In this document: in pieces, positions 51,164 through 58,540 of the stretch
How the letters are laid out: the number at the start of each line of letters is the position of its first letter
Numbering within the stretch: position 1 is the stretch's first letter
From: Nocardioides glacieisoli
Lineage (GTDB): Bacteria; Actinomycetota; Actinomycetes; Propionibacteriales; Nocardioidaceae
Assembly (NCBI RefSeq): GCF_004137245.1
Contig: NZ_SDWS01000006.1
Coordinates: 248,001-312,000, forward strand
Direction: 5' to 3'
Length of the DNA: 64,000 bases
Translations under genes and position numbers: made by a program
Notes under the pieces: generated by a model
The model's input: only the letters and a program-made list of their open reading frames with translations
Told to the model about the DNA's origin: nothing
The model's database searches: none

Positions 51164-53827
51164 ATGGTGACGAACGAGGGCGACTGTCGGGTCGTCGTGG
51201 TCGGCGCCGGCGCCGGCGGTGCGCTGGTCGCAACCCACCTGGTCACCGCGCTCTCGTCGCGCTTCCGCGTCGAGCTGGTCGACCCGGCGCCCACGACCGG
51301 TCGCGGGCAGGCGTACTCGACCACCGACGAGCGCCACCTCCTCAACGTCCCCGCCTCGGGCATGACCGCCTTCCCGCGGGACCCCGAGCACTTCCTCCGC
51401 TGGCTGCGCAACCACCACGACCCGACGTTCCAGCCGCACGAGTTCGCGCCGCGCGCCGTCTTCGGCCGCTACATCGAGAGCCTCCTCACCACGGCGACCG
51501 AGTTCCCCGGCAACGCCCGGCTCGTACGCCGTCAGGCCGCGGTCGTCGACATTTCCGAGGCGGGCGGCGGCTTCGTCGTCGACCTCTCCGACGGCGACCG
51601 CATCGAGGCGCGGGCCGTCGTGCTCGCGACGAGCAGCAAGCCGGGCACCGGCTGGGCGCCGGCCGAGCTCGCGGGCGACCCGAGGCTCATCGCCGACCCC
51701 TGGACGCAGCCGATCCCCGAGGTGGGCGACGTGCTCATGCTCGGTTCGGGCCTGACGATGGTCGACCTCGCGATCAGCGCGGACCGCCCCGACCGCACCC
51801 TCCACGTCGTCTCCCGCGCCGACGCGGTGCCGCACCCCCACGTGCTGCCCACGACTCCGCCGGTGCCGCCGCCGCCCGGCATCACCCGCACCCAGGACCT
51901 CGACGCCCTGCGGTCGACGATCGCCGCCCACGTCGACTCGACGGTCGCGGCGACCGGTGACTGGCGGGCCGCTGTCGACGGCCTGCGCCCGGTGACCGCC
52001 CAGCTGTGGCGAGGCCTGTCGGAGGCCGACAAGCGCCGCTTCATCGCCGAGGACGCCCGCAGCTGGGACGTGCACCGGCACCGGATGGCCCCGGCGACCG
52101 CCCGCCGCTTCGACGCGATCGCCAGCGCCGGTCGGCTCGAGCGCCACCGCGGCACCCTCGCCGCCGTACGCGCCGGCGACCATGCCCTCCACGTCACCCT
52201 CGACGACGGCACCGAGCTGCGCGTCGCCGCCGTCGTCAACTGCACCGGCCCGGTCGGCTCCATCGCCGCCGACCCGCTGATGACCCGGCTCGCCCGGACC
52301 GGGCTCGTCCGACCCGGTCCGGCCGGCCTCGGCGTCGACACCGCCGACGACGGCCGCATCCTCGGCACGCTGCCGGACCACCTCCCCTTCCTCGCGGTCG
52401 GCTCGCTGCGCCGCGGGAACCTGTGGGAGTCCACCGCGATGCCCGAGATCCGCGAGCAGGCCTACGACGTCGCGCGCGTCGTGAGCCGGTCGATGCACGG
52501 TGAGTCCCGGCGCCGGCCGGTCGACCCCTACGGCCTGACGCTCTCGACCAGCACCGACGCCGCCGAACGCTACAACGCCGCGCTCGGTCGCCTCCTGCGG
52601 CTGCAGGACGGCGTGGAGGACGGCCTTGCCGCCGCGGTTGCCGAGGACGAGGGGTTCGTGCAGGCGCACGCCGCGCTCGCCCTGCTGGGCCACGAGTGGG
52701 GCGCGGACATCGACAACCACTGGCAGGTCTCGCTCCGCGCGGCCCACCGCGCCGCCGCCGAGCGCCACCTCGACGACCGCGAGAGCTCGTTCCTCGACGC
52801 CGTCACCACCCGCCTCCGCACCGACGAGGCGACGGGCGCGGCCGCCCTGCTGCGACACGTGCGCCTCTTCCCGCGCGACGCCCTCGCCGTGAGCGTCGCG
52901 GTCCCGACGGTCGCCTTCGGCGGCCTCACCAGCGGCAGCCAGACCGCCCAGCTGGTCGAGTCGCTCGGTCGGTCCTACGGCGACGACTGGTGGTACGCCG
53001 GCCAGCTCGCGTTCGTCCGCCAGGACCAGGAGCGCTGGGCCGAGGCGGAGGAGCTGTCGTCGTACGCCCTCTCCGTCGAGCCCGCCTCCGGTCACGCCGT
53101 GCACGCCCGCGCGCACGTCTTCTACGAGACCGGCGACCACAGCGCGGGCCTCGCCTGGCTCGACGAGTGGATCCGTTCGCGCGGCCCCGAGGCCAACCAC
53201 CGCTCCCACTTCTCCTGGCACGCCGCGCTCCACGAGCTGATGCAGGGCGACGTCGAGGCCGTACGCCGTCGCTACGCCCGCGAGCTCGCACCCTCCGTCG
53301 TCACCGGGAGCCGCGTCGTCGTCGACAGCGGCGCGCTGCTGTGGCGCGGCCGCGTCACCGGTGCGTGGACCGACGACCTGCCGGTCGGGGAGGTCCGCGC
53401 GCAGGCCCCGGCCGAGTGGCTCACCGCTCCCCCGACGCCGTTCGCGGCGATGCACAGTGCCGTGCTGCTCGCCGCCGACGCAGATGCGACTGCCCTCACC
53501 CGGCTGGCCGAGGAGTCGGCACGCCACGAGGACCGCGTCTTCCGCGACGTCGTCGCGCCGCTGTGCGCCGGCCTCGTCTCGGTCGTCGAGGAGCGCTGGG
53601 ACGCGGCGTCCGCGACCCTCACCGCGGTCGTCGGCGGCATGGCCCCGCTGGGTGGCAGCAAGGCGCAGCGCGAGGTGGTCGAGGACACCCTGGTCTTCGC
53701 CCTGGCGATGGCCGACCGCAACACCGAGGCGGCGGCCGTCCTCGACGAACGACTCTCCCGCCGCTCGTCCCCGCTCGACGCCCGCCGCCGGGCCGCGGTG
53801 GTCGCCGGTGTCCCGGCCGGCCGCTGA
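51164..53827 (+). CDS. Fusion of COG4529-type FAD/NAD(P)-binding protein with TTC38-like repeat domain
   Basis: An 887-aa protein. Residues 1-450 form a flavoprotein of the COG4529/HpyO type: VVVGAGAGGA (11-20), GRGQAYST...HLLNVPASGMTAFPRDPEHFLRW (47-80), second nucleotide motif LGSGLTMVDLA (193-203) and VVNCTGPVGS (357-366). Residues 455-885 are helical repeats with RYNAALGRLLRLQDG, DIDNHWQVSLRAAHR, ALAVSVAVPTVAFGG and HARAHVFYETGDHSAGLAWLDEW, matching TTC38-like tetratricopeptide proteins. The two parts are normally separate proteins. The substrate is unknown; a repeat-guided oxidation of a partner is a guess. Confidence 0.87.
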   Translation: MVTNEGDCRVVVVGAGAGGALVATHLVTALSSRFRVELVDPAPTTGRGQAYSTTDERHLLNVPASGMTAFPRDPEHFLRWLRNHHDPTFQPHEFAPRAVFGRYIESLLTTATEFPGNARLVRRQAAVVDISEAGGGFVVDLSDGDRIEARAVVLATSSKPGTGWAPAELAGDPRLIADPWTQPIPEVGDVLMLGSGLTMVDLAISADRPDRTLHVVSRADAVPHPHVLPTTPPVPPPPGITRTQDLDALRSTIAAHVDSTVAATGDWRAAVDGLRPVTAQLWRGLSEADKRRFIAEDARSWDVHRHRMAPATARRFDAIASAGRLERHRGTLAAVRAGDHALHVTLDDGTELRVAAVVNCTGPVGSIAADPLMTRLARTGLVRPGPAGLGVDTADDGRILGTLPDHLPFLAVGSLRRGNLWESTAMPEIREQAYDVARVVSRSMHGESRRRPVDPYGLTLSTSTDAAERYNAALGRLLRLQDGVEDGLAAAVAEDEGFVQAHAALALLGHEWGADIDNHWQVSLRAAHRAAAERHLDDRESSFLDAVTTRLRTDEATGAAALLRHVRLFPRDALAVSVAVPTVAFGGLTSGSQTAQLVESLGRSYGDDWWYAGQLAFVRQDQERWAEAEELSSYALSVEPASGHAVHARAHVFYETGDHSAGLAWLDEWIRSRGPEANHRSHFSWHAALHELMQGDVEAVRRRYARELAPSVVTGSRVVVDSGALLWRGRVTGAWTDDLPVGEVRAQAPAEWLTAPPTPFAAMHSAVLLAADADATALTRLAEESARHEDRVFRDVVAPLCAGLVSVVEERWDAASATLTAVVGGMAPLGGSKAQREVVEDTLVFALAMADRNTEAAAVLDERLSRRSSPLDARRRAAVVAGVPAGR

Positions 53828-53834
53828 GCAGACC

Positions 53835-53972
53835 GTGCTCCAGGACGCGCTCGGCACCGTGGCGGTGACGACGATGTTCGCCCTCGCGATGGTCGAGCTG
53901 CACGTGGAGCTCGTCGCCGGAGCGGCGGCCTGGTTGGCCGCCTGGTGGCTGCTGCGGGAGGAACGGGCCTAG
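53835..53972 (+). CDS. Small hydrophobic peptide
   Basis: A possible 45-aa peptide from a GTG eight bases after the fusion gene stop. It contains one hydrophobic helix (FALAMVELHVELVAGAAAWLAAWWLL) ending REERA. The composition suits a single-pass membrane peptide, but no family or strong ribosome-binding site supports it. Confidence 0.4.
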   Translation: MLQDALGTVAVTTMFALAMVELHVELVAGAAAWLAAWWLLREERA

Positions 53973-53982
53973 CCGAACGGGT

Positions 53983-54043
53983 ACACGTGTCCGCGATGTG
54001 GCCCTCGATCCAGCGGATCAGGGGCAAGAGGTCGGACACGTGT
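53983..54043. other. Folded intergenic element (nested stems)
   Basis: Outer arms ACACGTGTCC (53983-53992) and GGACACGTGT (54034-54043) enclose an inner stem of 11 bp with one mismatch, GCCCTCGATCC (54001-54011) against GGATCAGGGGC (54015-54025), with a three-base loop. It sits between two genes and just before the -10 box of the next. Candidate roles are bidirectional terminator, operator, structured RNA or dispersed repeat; the sequence alone does not decide. Confidence 0.55.
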
Positions 54044-54060
54044 GGGGCTCGGACGACCCA

Positions 54061-54066
54061 TAGGAT
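54061..54066 (+). promoter_or_regulatory. -10 box for leaderless 2H-like gene
   Basis: TAGGAT, seven bases, then GTG at 54074. The -35 region would fall in the right arm of the folded element. Confidence 0.45.
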
Positions 54067-54073
54067 CCCGGCC

Positions 54074-54769
54074 GTGCCCGCAGCCAACCCGGTCTTCGAC
54101 CGGCTCTTCGACGACGCCGTACCCGCCCTGCTCGGTGGGTCGCACCGCCGGGACGAGCCCCCGGTCGACGGCGGCCGCTGGCCGGTCAGCATCGTCGCGG
54201 TGCCCGGCTCGGAGGCCAGCGGCGTCCTGGCCGATCTGATGGACGACGCCCTCGTCCACGCCGGCCCCGGACACTTCGAGACCGGTCGGTCGGACGCCAG
54301 CCACCTCACGGTGCGCGCGCTCGAGCCCTACCGCGAGGCCGCGTCCGCCACGGACGACATCACCGGCCAGTGGGTCGCGGCCCTGGACGAGGTCGGCCGA
54401 GCCTCCGCTCCCGTCACCCTGCGCTTCACCGGGGTCACGCTCACCGTCAGCGGCGTGATGGTCCAGGCCGAGCCCGTCGACGACGGGCCTTGGGAGCTCA
54501 TGCGGCGGCTCCGCACCGCCCTCGGCCCGCTCGCATGGTTCGAGGACCAGTGGCAGGAGCGCGACATCTGGTACTCCAGCATCCTGCACTTCGCTGCACC
54601 CGTCCTCGACCCGGCGGGCCTGGTCGGGTGGGCCGAGCAGAACCGCGCGTCGCTCGCGCTCGACGTCACGCTGGACTCCTTGGTCCTGACCCGGTTCCGC
54701 TACCGCGAGGTCGACGGGCGGCGCCACATGGCGATGGAGCCCTGGCACGCCGCCGCCCTCGCCGGATGA
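54074..54769 (+). CDS. 2'-5' RNA ligase-like (2H) protein
   Basis: A 231-aa protein of probable 2H-phosphoesterase fold. The first HxT motif is SHLTVRALEPY (about residues 76-86). The second is degraded to LHFAAPV in YSSILHFAAP, so activity is doubtful. Beta-strand rich, no signal peptide. A TANNNT box supports the GTG start. The family assignment is moderate. Confidence 0.6.
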   Translation: MPAANPVFDRLFDDAVPALLGGSHRRDEPPVDGGRWPVSIVAVPGSEASGVLADLMDDALVHAGPGHFETGRSDASHLTVRALEPYREAASATDDITGQWVAALDEVGRASAPVTLRFTGVTLTVSGVMVQAEPVDDGPWELMRRLRTALGPLAWFEDQWQERDIWYSSILHFAAPVLDPAGLVGWAEQNRASLALDVTLDSLVLTRFRYREVDGRRHMAMEPWHAAALAG

Positions 54770-54820
54770 CGTGCTGCTACCACCCGGCGGTGAGCTGCCC
54801 GCCGAGGGCGGGCGCCGGGA

Positions 54821-55930
54821 TCATGCGCGCGGCGGCAGGGACAGCCGCAGCACCTTGTGCCAGGCACTCGCCACCTGCCGCAGCAGGGGCCGGCTGTTGT
54901 AGGGCAGTCCGTGCCGCTCGAAGAGCTCGCGCACCGGGCCGGCGACCTGTGCGTAGCGATTGCTCGGCATGTCGGGGAAGACGTGGTGCTCGACCTGGTG
55001 CGACAGGTTCCCGCAGAGCAGGTGCATCAGCCACGGCCCCGAGATGTCGGCGGACCCGAGCATCTGCCGGACGTACCAGCGTCCGCGGGTCTCCGCCTCG
55101 TCGACCTCGGCCACCTCGAAGGTCGCGACGCCCTCCGGGAAGTGGCCGCACATGATCACCGAGTGGCTCCACACGTTGCGGGTGAGGTTGGCGACGAGGT
55201 TGGCCGTCATGGTCGTGCGCGCCGATCCCGTCACCGCCGAGAGGAGCGGGTGCAGCGCGTAGTCGCGCAGCGCACTGCGCCCGACGCGCCGTGCCGTGGT
55301 CCGCATCTCGGCTCGCTGCTTCTCCGAGAAGCCGCGCTTCGTCCGCAGCGTGTCGCCGAGGTCGAGGTCGTACATCGCGATGCCGTACTCGAAGATCAGC
55401 GCGTTGACGACGTTCAGCAACGGCTGCGCCAGGTGTCGCGGCTGCCACTCCTGGCCCTCGTCGACGCGCATGATGCCGTAGCCGAGGTCGTTGTCCTTGC
55501 CCAGCACGTTGGTGTTCGCGTGGTGGCGGTCGTTGTGCGCACGCTTCCACTGCTCCGGGGCCGAGGCGTGGTCCCACTCCCACGTCGAGGAGTGGATCCT
55601 CGGGTCGCGCATCCAGTCCCACTGCCCGTGCAGGACGTTGTGCCCGATCTCCATGTTGTCGAGGATCTTCGACAGCGCCAGCGCCGTCGTGCCGAGCCAC
55701 CACGCGCCCCGGTGCCGGCTGCCCAGCAGGACGACGCGACCGCCGACCTCGAGGCACCGCTGCACGGCGATGAGGCGCCTGACGTACGCCGCGTCGTCCG
55801 CGCCACGGCTGGCCATGACGCCCTCGCGGAGGGCGTCCAGAGTGCGGCCGATCTCGTCGAACTCGGCCTCCGTCAGGTCGTCGTAGCCCCGCTCGCGCGT
55901 GACCGGGGCGTGCTGCAGGAAGGCCGTCAT
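54821..55930 (-). CDS. Membrane fatty acid desaturase
   Basis: A protein of 369 aa. All three histidine boxes of a di-iron desaturase are present: H97-x3-H101 (GHNVLHGQW), H132-x3-H136-H137 (HNDRHHAN) and H311-x3-H315-H316 (HQVEHHVFP). Hydrophobic regions lie at about 62-95 and 170-186 with others near the third box. It introduces a double bond into an acyl chain, probably a phospholipid or acyl-ACP, with electrons from a ferredoxin. No dedicated reductase gene is adjacent. ATG at 55930. Confidence 0.92.
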   Translation of the reverse strand: MTAFLQHAPVTRERGYDDLTEAEFDEIGRTLDALREGVMASRGADDAAYVRRLIAVQRCLEVGGRVVLLGSRHRGAWWLGTTALALSKILDNMEIGHNVLHGQWDWMRDPRIHSSTWEWDHASAPEQWKRAHNDRHHANTNVLGKDNDLGYGIMRVDEGQEWQPRHLAQPLLNVVNALIFEYGIAMYDLDLGDTLRTKRGFSEKQRAEMRTTARRVGRSALRDYALHPLLSAVTGSARTTMTANLVANLTRNVWSHSVIMCGHFPEGVATFEVAEVDEAETRGRWYVRQMLGSADISGPWLMHLLCGNLSHQVEHHVFPDMPSNRYAQVAGPVRELFERHGLPYNSRPLLRQVASAWHKVLRLSLPPRA

Positions 55931-56088
55931 GCCTGTCAGTCCCCGACCAGACCGTCCTGCATACGTCTCGGGGACGCGGGGCACGAATGGTCGTGAGGTG
56001 CGGTCGACCCGGACGTGGCGCAGGCCACGGTCTGGGCCGGCGTGGGCGGGGTACGTACGTTGGACCCTGCCCCGACGAGAGGACCCCC

Positions 56089-56631
56089 GTGCACCACATC
56101 AGCAAGGCCACCGCCGTCATCACCCTCCCCGCCCGCACCGCGTTCGCAGTCGCGAACGCCGGACTGCGTACGACGATGCGTCTGGTGGGCTGGGCAGCCG
56201 AGCAGGCAGCCGGTCAGCCGGGCCCGCGCACCGCACCCCCGTCGAGCGTGCCTGTGCCCAGGGCGGCCGAGCCTGACGTCGACCCGATGGAGCCCACCCG
56301 GACCCCGCCGCCCGCGGTGGTGCCTCCGGTGAAGAAGGCGCCTGCGAAGAAGGTCCCCGCGAGCGAGGTGCCGCTCAAGTCGGCGCCCACCCCGTCGATG
56401 CCCGCCGGCGTCGAGGCGATCGACGCGGCGCTCGAGGTGCCGGTGCCCGCTCCGGCGAAGAAGGCCCCGGCGAAGAAGACCGCGGCCAAGAAGACCGCGG
56501 CGAAGACCCCCGCGAAGAAGGTCGCCGCGAAGAAGGCACCGTCGAAGCAGGCCGCTGTCCTCGCGCCCGCCCTCGGTCTCTCGGAGGACGAGGTCGCCGA
56601 CGTGGTCGGGAACGACCGCCCCGAGCGCTGA
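56089..56631 (+). CDS. Histone H1-like Lys/Ala/Pro-rich protein
   Basis: A protein of 180 aa from a GTG (GAGAGGAC upstream). The N-terminal 45 residues are a hydrophobic helix ([22 protein letters not shown]), then a Pro-rich linker, then KKAPAKK and AAKKTAAKK repeats, ending in an acidic [10 protein letters not shown] tail. The repeats resemble the nucleic-acid-binding tails of HupB and eukaryotic H1. It may tether DNA, or simply be a flexible linker. A GTACGTAC palindrome lies about 30 bp upstream. Confidence 0.75.
   Translation: MHHISKATAVITLPARTAFAVANAGLRTTMRLVGWAAEQAAGQPGPRTAPPSSVPVPRAAEPDVDPMEPTRTPPPAVVPPVKKAPAKKVPASEVPLKSAPTPSMPAGVEAIDAALEVPVPAPAKKAPAKKTAAKKTAAKTPAKKVAAKKAPSKQAAVLAPALGLSEDEVADVVGNDRPER
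56454..56545 (+). repeat. Coding Lys/Ala-rich repeat
   Basis: Degenerate units of about 12-15 bases (gcgaagaagaccgcggcc and variants) encode the AKKTAAKK tail of the H1-like protein. Confidence 0.75.
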
Positions 56632-56651
56632 CCGCTGTCGGTCGGCGCGCC

Positions 56652-56657
56652 TATCCT
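56652..56657 (+). promoter_or_regulatory. -10 box for leaderless DUF2200 mRNA
   Basis: TATCCT, six bases, then ATG at 56664. Confidence 0.55.
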
Positions 56658-56663
56658 CGACCC

Positions 56664-57005
56664 ATGCACCGGATCTTCACGACGAGCGTCGCCTCGGTCT
56701 ACCCGCACTACGTGACGAAGGCCGAGAAGAAGGGCCGGAGCAAGGCCGAGGTCGACCAGGTCATCGAGTGGCTCACCGGGTTCGACGAGAAGGCCCTGCA
56801 GCAGCACCTCGCCGACGAGACGACGTTCCACGACTTCTTCGAGGCCGCCACCCTCAACCCGCACGTCGACCAGATCACCGGGTCGGTGTGCGGGGTCAAG
56901 GTGCAGGAGGTCGAGGACCCGTTGATGCGCCAGATCCGCTACCTCGACAAACTCGTCGACGAGCTCGCGAAGGGCCGACCGATGGAGAAGGTGCTCCGGG
57001 GCTGA
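56664..57005 (+). CDS. DUF2200 family protein
   Basis: A small protein of 113 aa. The opening [21 protein letters not shown] and [19 protein letters not shown] are diagnostic for DUF2200; the end reads [25 protein letters not shown]. The family is widespread in bacteria and has no established function. The leaderless -10 box supports the ATG. Confidence 0.93.
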   Translation: MHRIFTTSVASVYPHYVTKAEKKGRSKAEVDQVIEWLTGFDEKALQQHLADETTFHDFFEAATLNPHVDQITGSVCGVKVQEVEDPLMRQIRYLDKLVDELAKGRPMEKVLRG

Positions 57006-57014
57006 CGCGGGCGG

Positions 57015-57566
57015 TCAGGCCTCGAGGGGCCCCACGACGTCGTAGCGCGCCGCGATGAACGCGGCGTTGCGATCGGTCTCGACGAGGCGCAGGTCCAGCC
57101 GGCGCGGCAGGAGCGGACGCCCTGCCCCCAGGGTGACCGGCGCGATCTGGACGATGACCTGGTCCAGCAGGCCGGCGTCGGCGAACTGACCGACGAGGTC
57201 ACCCCCACCGACGACCCAGAGGTCCTTCCCGGCAGCCGCGGCGACCATCTCCGGGTGGACCGCGGCGACGTCGCCGGAGGCGAAGCGGAGGTCGGCGCCG
57301 GGGTGCGGCTCGGCCTCGCGGTGCGAGAAGACCCAGGCCGGCATGTCGTACGGCCACGGCTCCGACCGCTCGGCGAGGTGGTCGACCAGCCAGTCGTACG
57401 TCGTGCGCCCCATCGCGACCGCGCCGATGTCGGCGATGAAGGCGTCGTAGGCCAGCGGCGCGTCGGTCTCGCGCTGCTCCTGCTTGAAGAGCCAGAAGAG
57501 CGAGTCGTCCTCGTCGGCGATGAACCCGTCGAGCGTGGTCGCGGTGAAGAAGGACGTGCGCACCAC
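57015..57566 (-). CDS. Dihydrofolate reductase / RibD-C family protein
   Basis: A protein of 183 aa. The RibD C-terminal fold shows in FFTATTLDGFIADEDDSLFWL, AVAMGRTTYDWLVDH, LWVVGGGDLVGQFADAGLLD and APVTLGAGRPLL. Such proteins bind NADPH and reduce pyrimidine- or unrelated substrates; it is probably not the housekeeping DHFR. GGGAGG lies eight bases before the GTG, inside the preceding AraC gene, with a 3-bp gap, so they are coupled. Confidence 0.9.
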   Translation of the reverse strand: MVRTSFFTATTLDGFIADEDDSLFWLFKQEQRETDAPLAYDAFIADIGAVAMGRTTYDWLVDHLAERSEPWPYDMPAWVFSHREAEPHPGADLRFASGDVAAVHPEMVAAAAGKDLWVVGGGDLVGQFADAGLLDQVIVQIAPVTLGAGRPLLPRRLDLRLVETDRNAAFIAARYDVVGPLEA

Positions 57567-57569
57567 GGC

Positions 57570-58475
57570 TCACGCCTCCCCGCGCTGCTCGCGCAGCCAG
57601 GTGATCGGGTCGCCGTCGTCGACGGTGACACCGTGGCCGCGCAGCAGGTGGCGGGCGACCTGGCGTCGAGCGGCGGCGAAGGTCACGACGTGGGCGAACA
57701 CGCTGCCCATCACGAAGCTCTCGGGCGGGTCGCACAGCGCGTCGACGAGCCGGTCGTCCCAGGCGCCGCGCGCGTCGATGTCGCGGACCGTCGACAACCA
57801 GCGCGGTGCGACCTCGTCGTGGCGGTCGAGCAGGCTGGCCGGGTCGCGGTCTCCCGCGGCCGGGAAGTCGGCGCCCTCGATCGCAGCGAGCCAGATCTCC
57901 TTGGTGGCGACGAGGTGCTCGAGCACCTGGGCGAGAGACTCGTCGGGGCCGTCGAAGCCGAGGACCTGCAGGCCCGGCACGCCGGCTGCCTCGTATGCCG
58001 CTGGCTCCACGCCCTTCGCGAGGTCGAGGAGCCCACGGGTGTCGTCGAGGTCGTGGCGGAGGAGGTGCTCGGTGATGGGGTTCATGGTCTTCTCCGTGGT
58101 GTGCACCCACAGAGACATCGGTGGGTGGAAGTGGATGCCGTTGGGAGCCGGCAGCCAGTGGCGGGCCGCCGGGGTGCTGGGCGGGTGGCCGAAGCCGCGG
58201 GCGAAGGCGCGGGAGAAGCCCTCGACCGACTCGAAGCCGGCCTCGAAGGCCACATCGGTGACGCTGGTCCCGCCGGCGAGCCGCCAGGCGGCGCGCTCCA
58301 GGATCACCCGGCGCCGCATCGCGACGGGCGGCTCGCCGGTGTCGCGGCGCAGGCGGCGGATGAAGTGGAACGTCGAGGAGTGCGCCCCACCCGCCATGTC
58401 GGCGAGCGTGGCGTGGTCCTCGTCGAGCACCGCGTCGAGGAGCTCGCGGAGACGGTCTCGGCCGGACTCGGTCAT
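57570..58475 (-). CDS. AraC-type HTH fused to DinB-like domain
   Basis: A protein of 301 aa. The N-terminal 110 residues form an AraC DNA-binding domain (ERAAWRLAGGTSVTDVAFEAGFESVEGFSRAFARGFGHPP). The C-terminal half (about 130-295) is a DinB/DUF664-type four-helix bundle, with LLRHDLDDTRGLLDLA, LAQVLEHLVATKEIWLAAIEG and SVFAHVVTFAAARRQVARHLL, carrying histidines for a metal. This AraC-DinB order recurs in Actinobacteria. It may regulate the DHFR-like gene next to it. Confidence 0.87.
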   Translation of the reverse strand: MTESGRDRLRELLDAVLDEDHATLADMAGGAHSSTFHFIRRLRRDTGEPPVAMRRRVILERAAWRLAGGTSVTDVAFEAGFESVEGFSRAFARGFGHPPSTPAARHWLPAPNGIHFHPPMSLWVHTTEKTMNPITEHLLRHDLDDTRGLLDLAKGVEPAAYEAAGVPGLQVLGFDGPDESLAQVLEHLVATKEIWLAAIEGADFPAAGDRDPASLLDRHDEVAPRWLSTVRDIDARGAWDDRLVDALCDPPESFVMGSVFAHVVTFAAARRQVARHLLRGHGVTVDDGDPITWLREQRGEA

Positions 58476-58540
58476 GGGTCCCAGTCTGGGGCAGTCCCGG
58501 ATCCGGCGACCCGACCGCCATTGCCCTGTCCTCCCGGAGC

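Noticed and set aside
53272..54309. Minus-strand frame with a protein-like stretch (DLLPLIRWIEGHIADT)
   Set aside because: The stretch comes from the inner part of the folded element at 53983-54043; the rest of the frame is antisense shadow.
56041..56070. GTACGTAC palindrome before the H1-like gene
   Set aside because: The TACG-rich word is frequent in this genome inside genes, so a single 8-bp copy is weak evidence for an operator.
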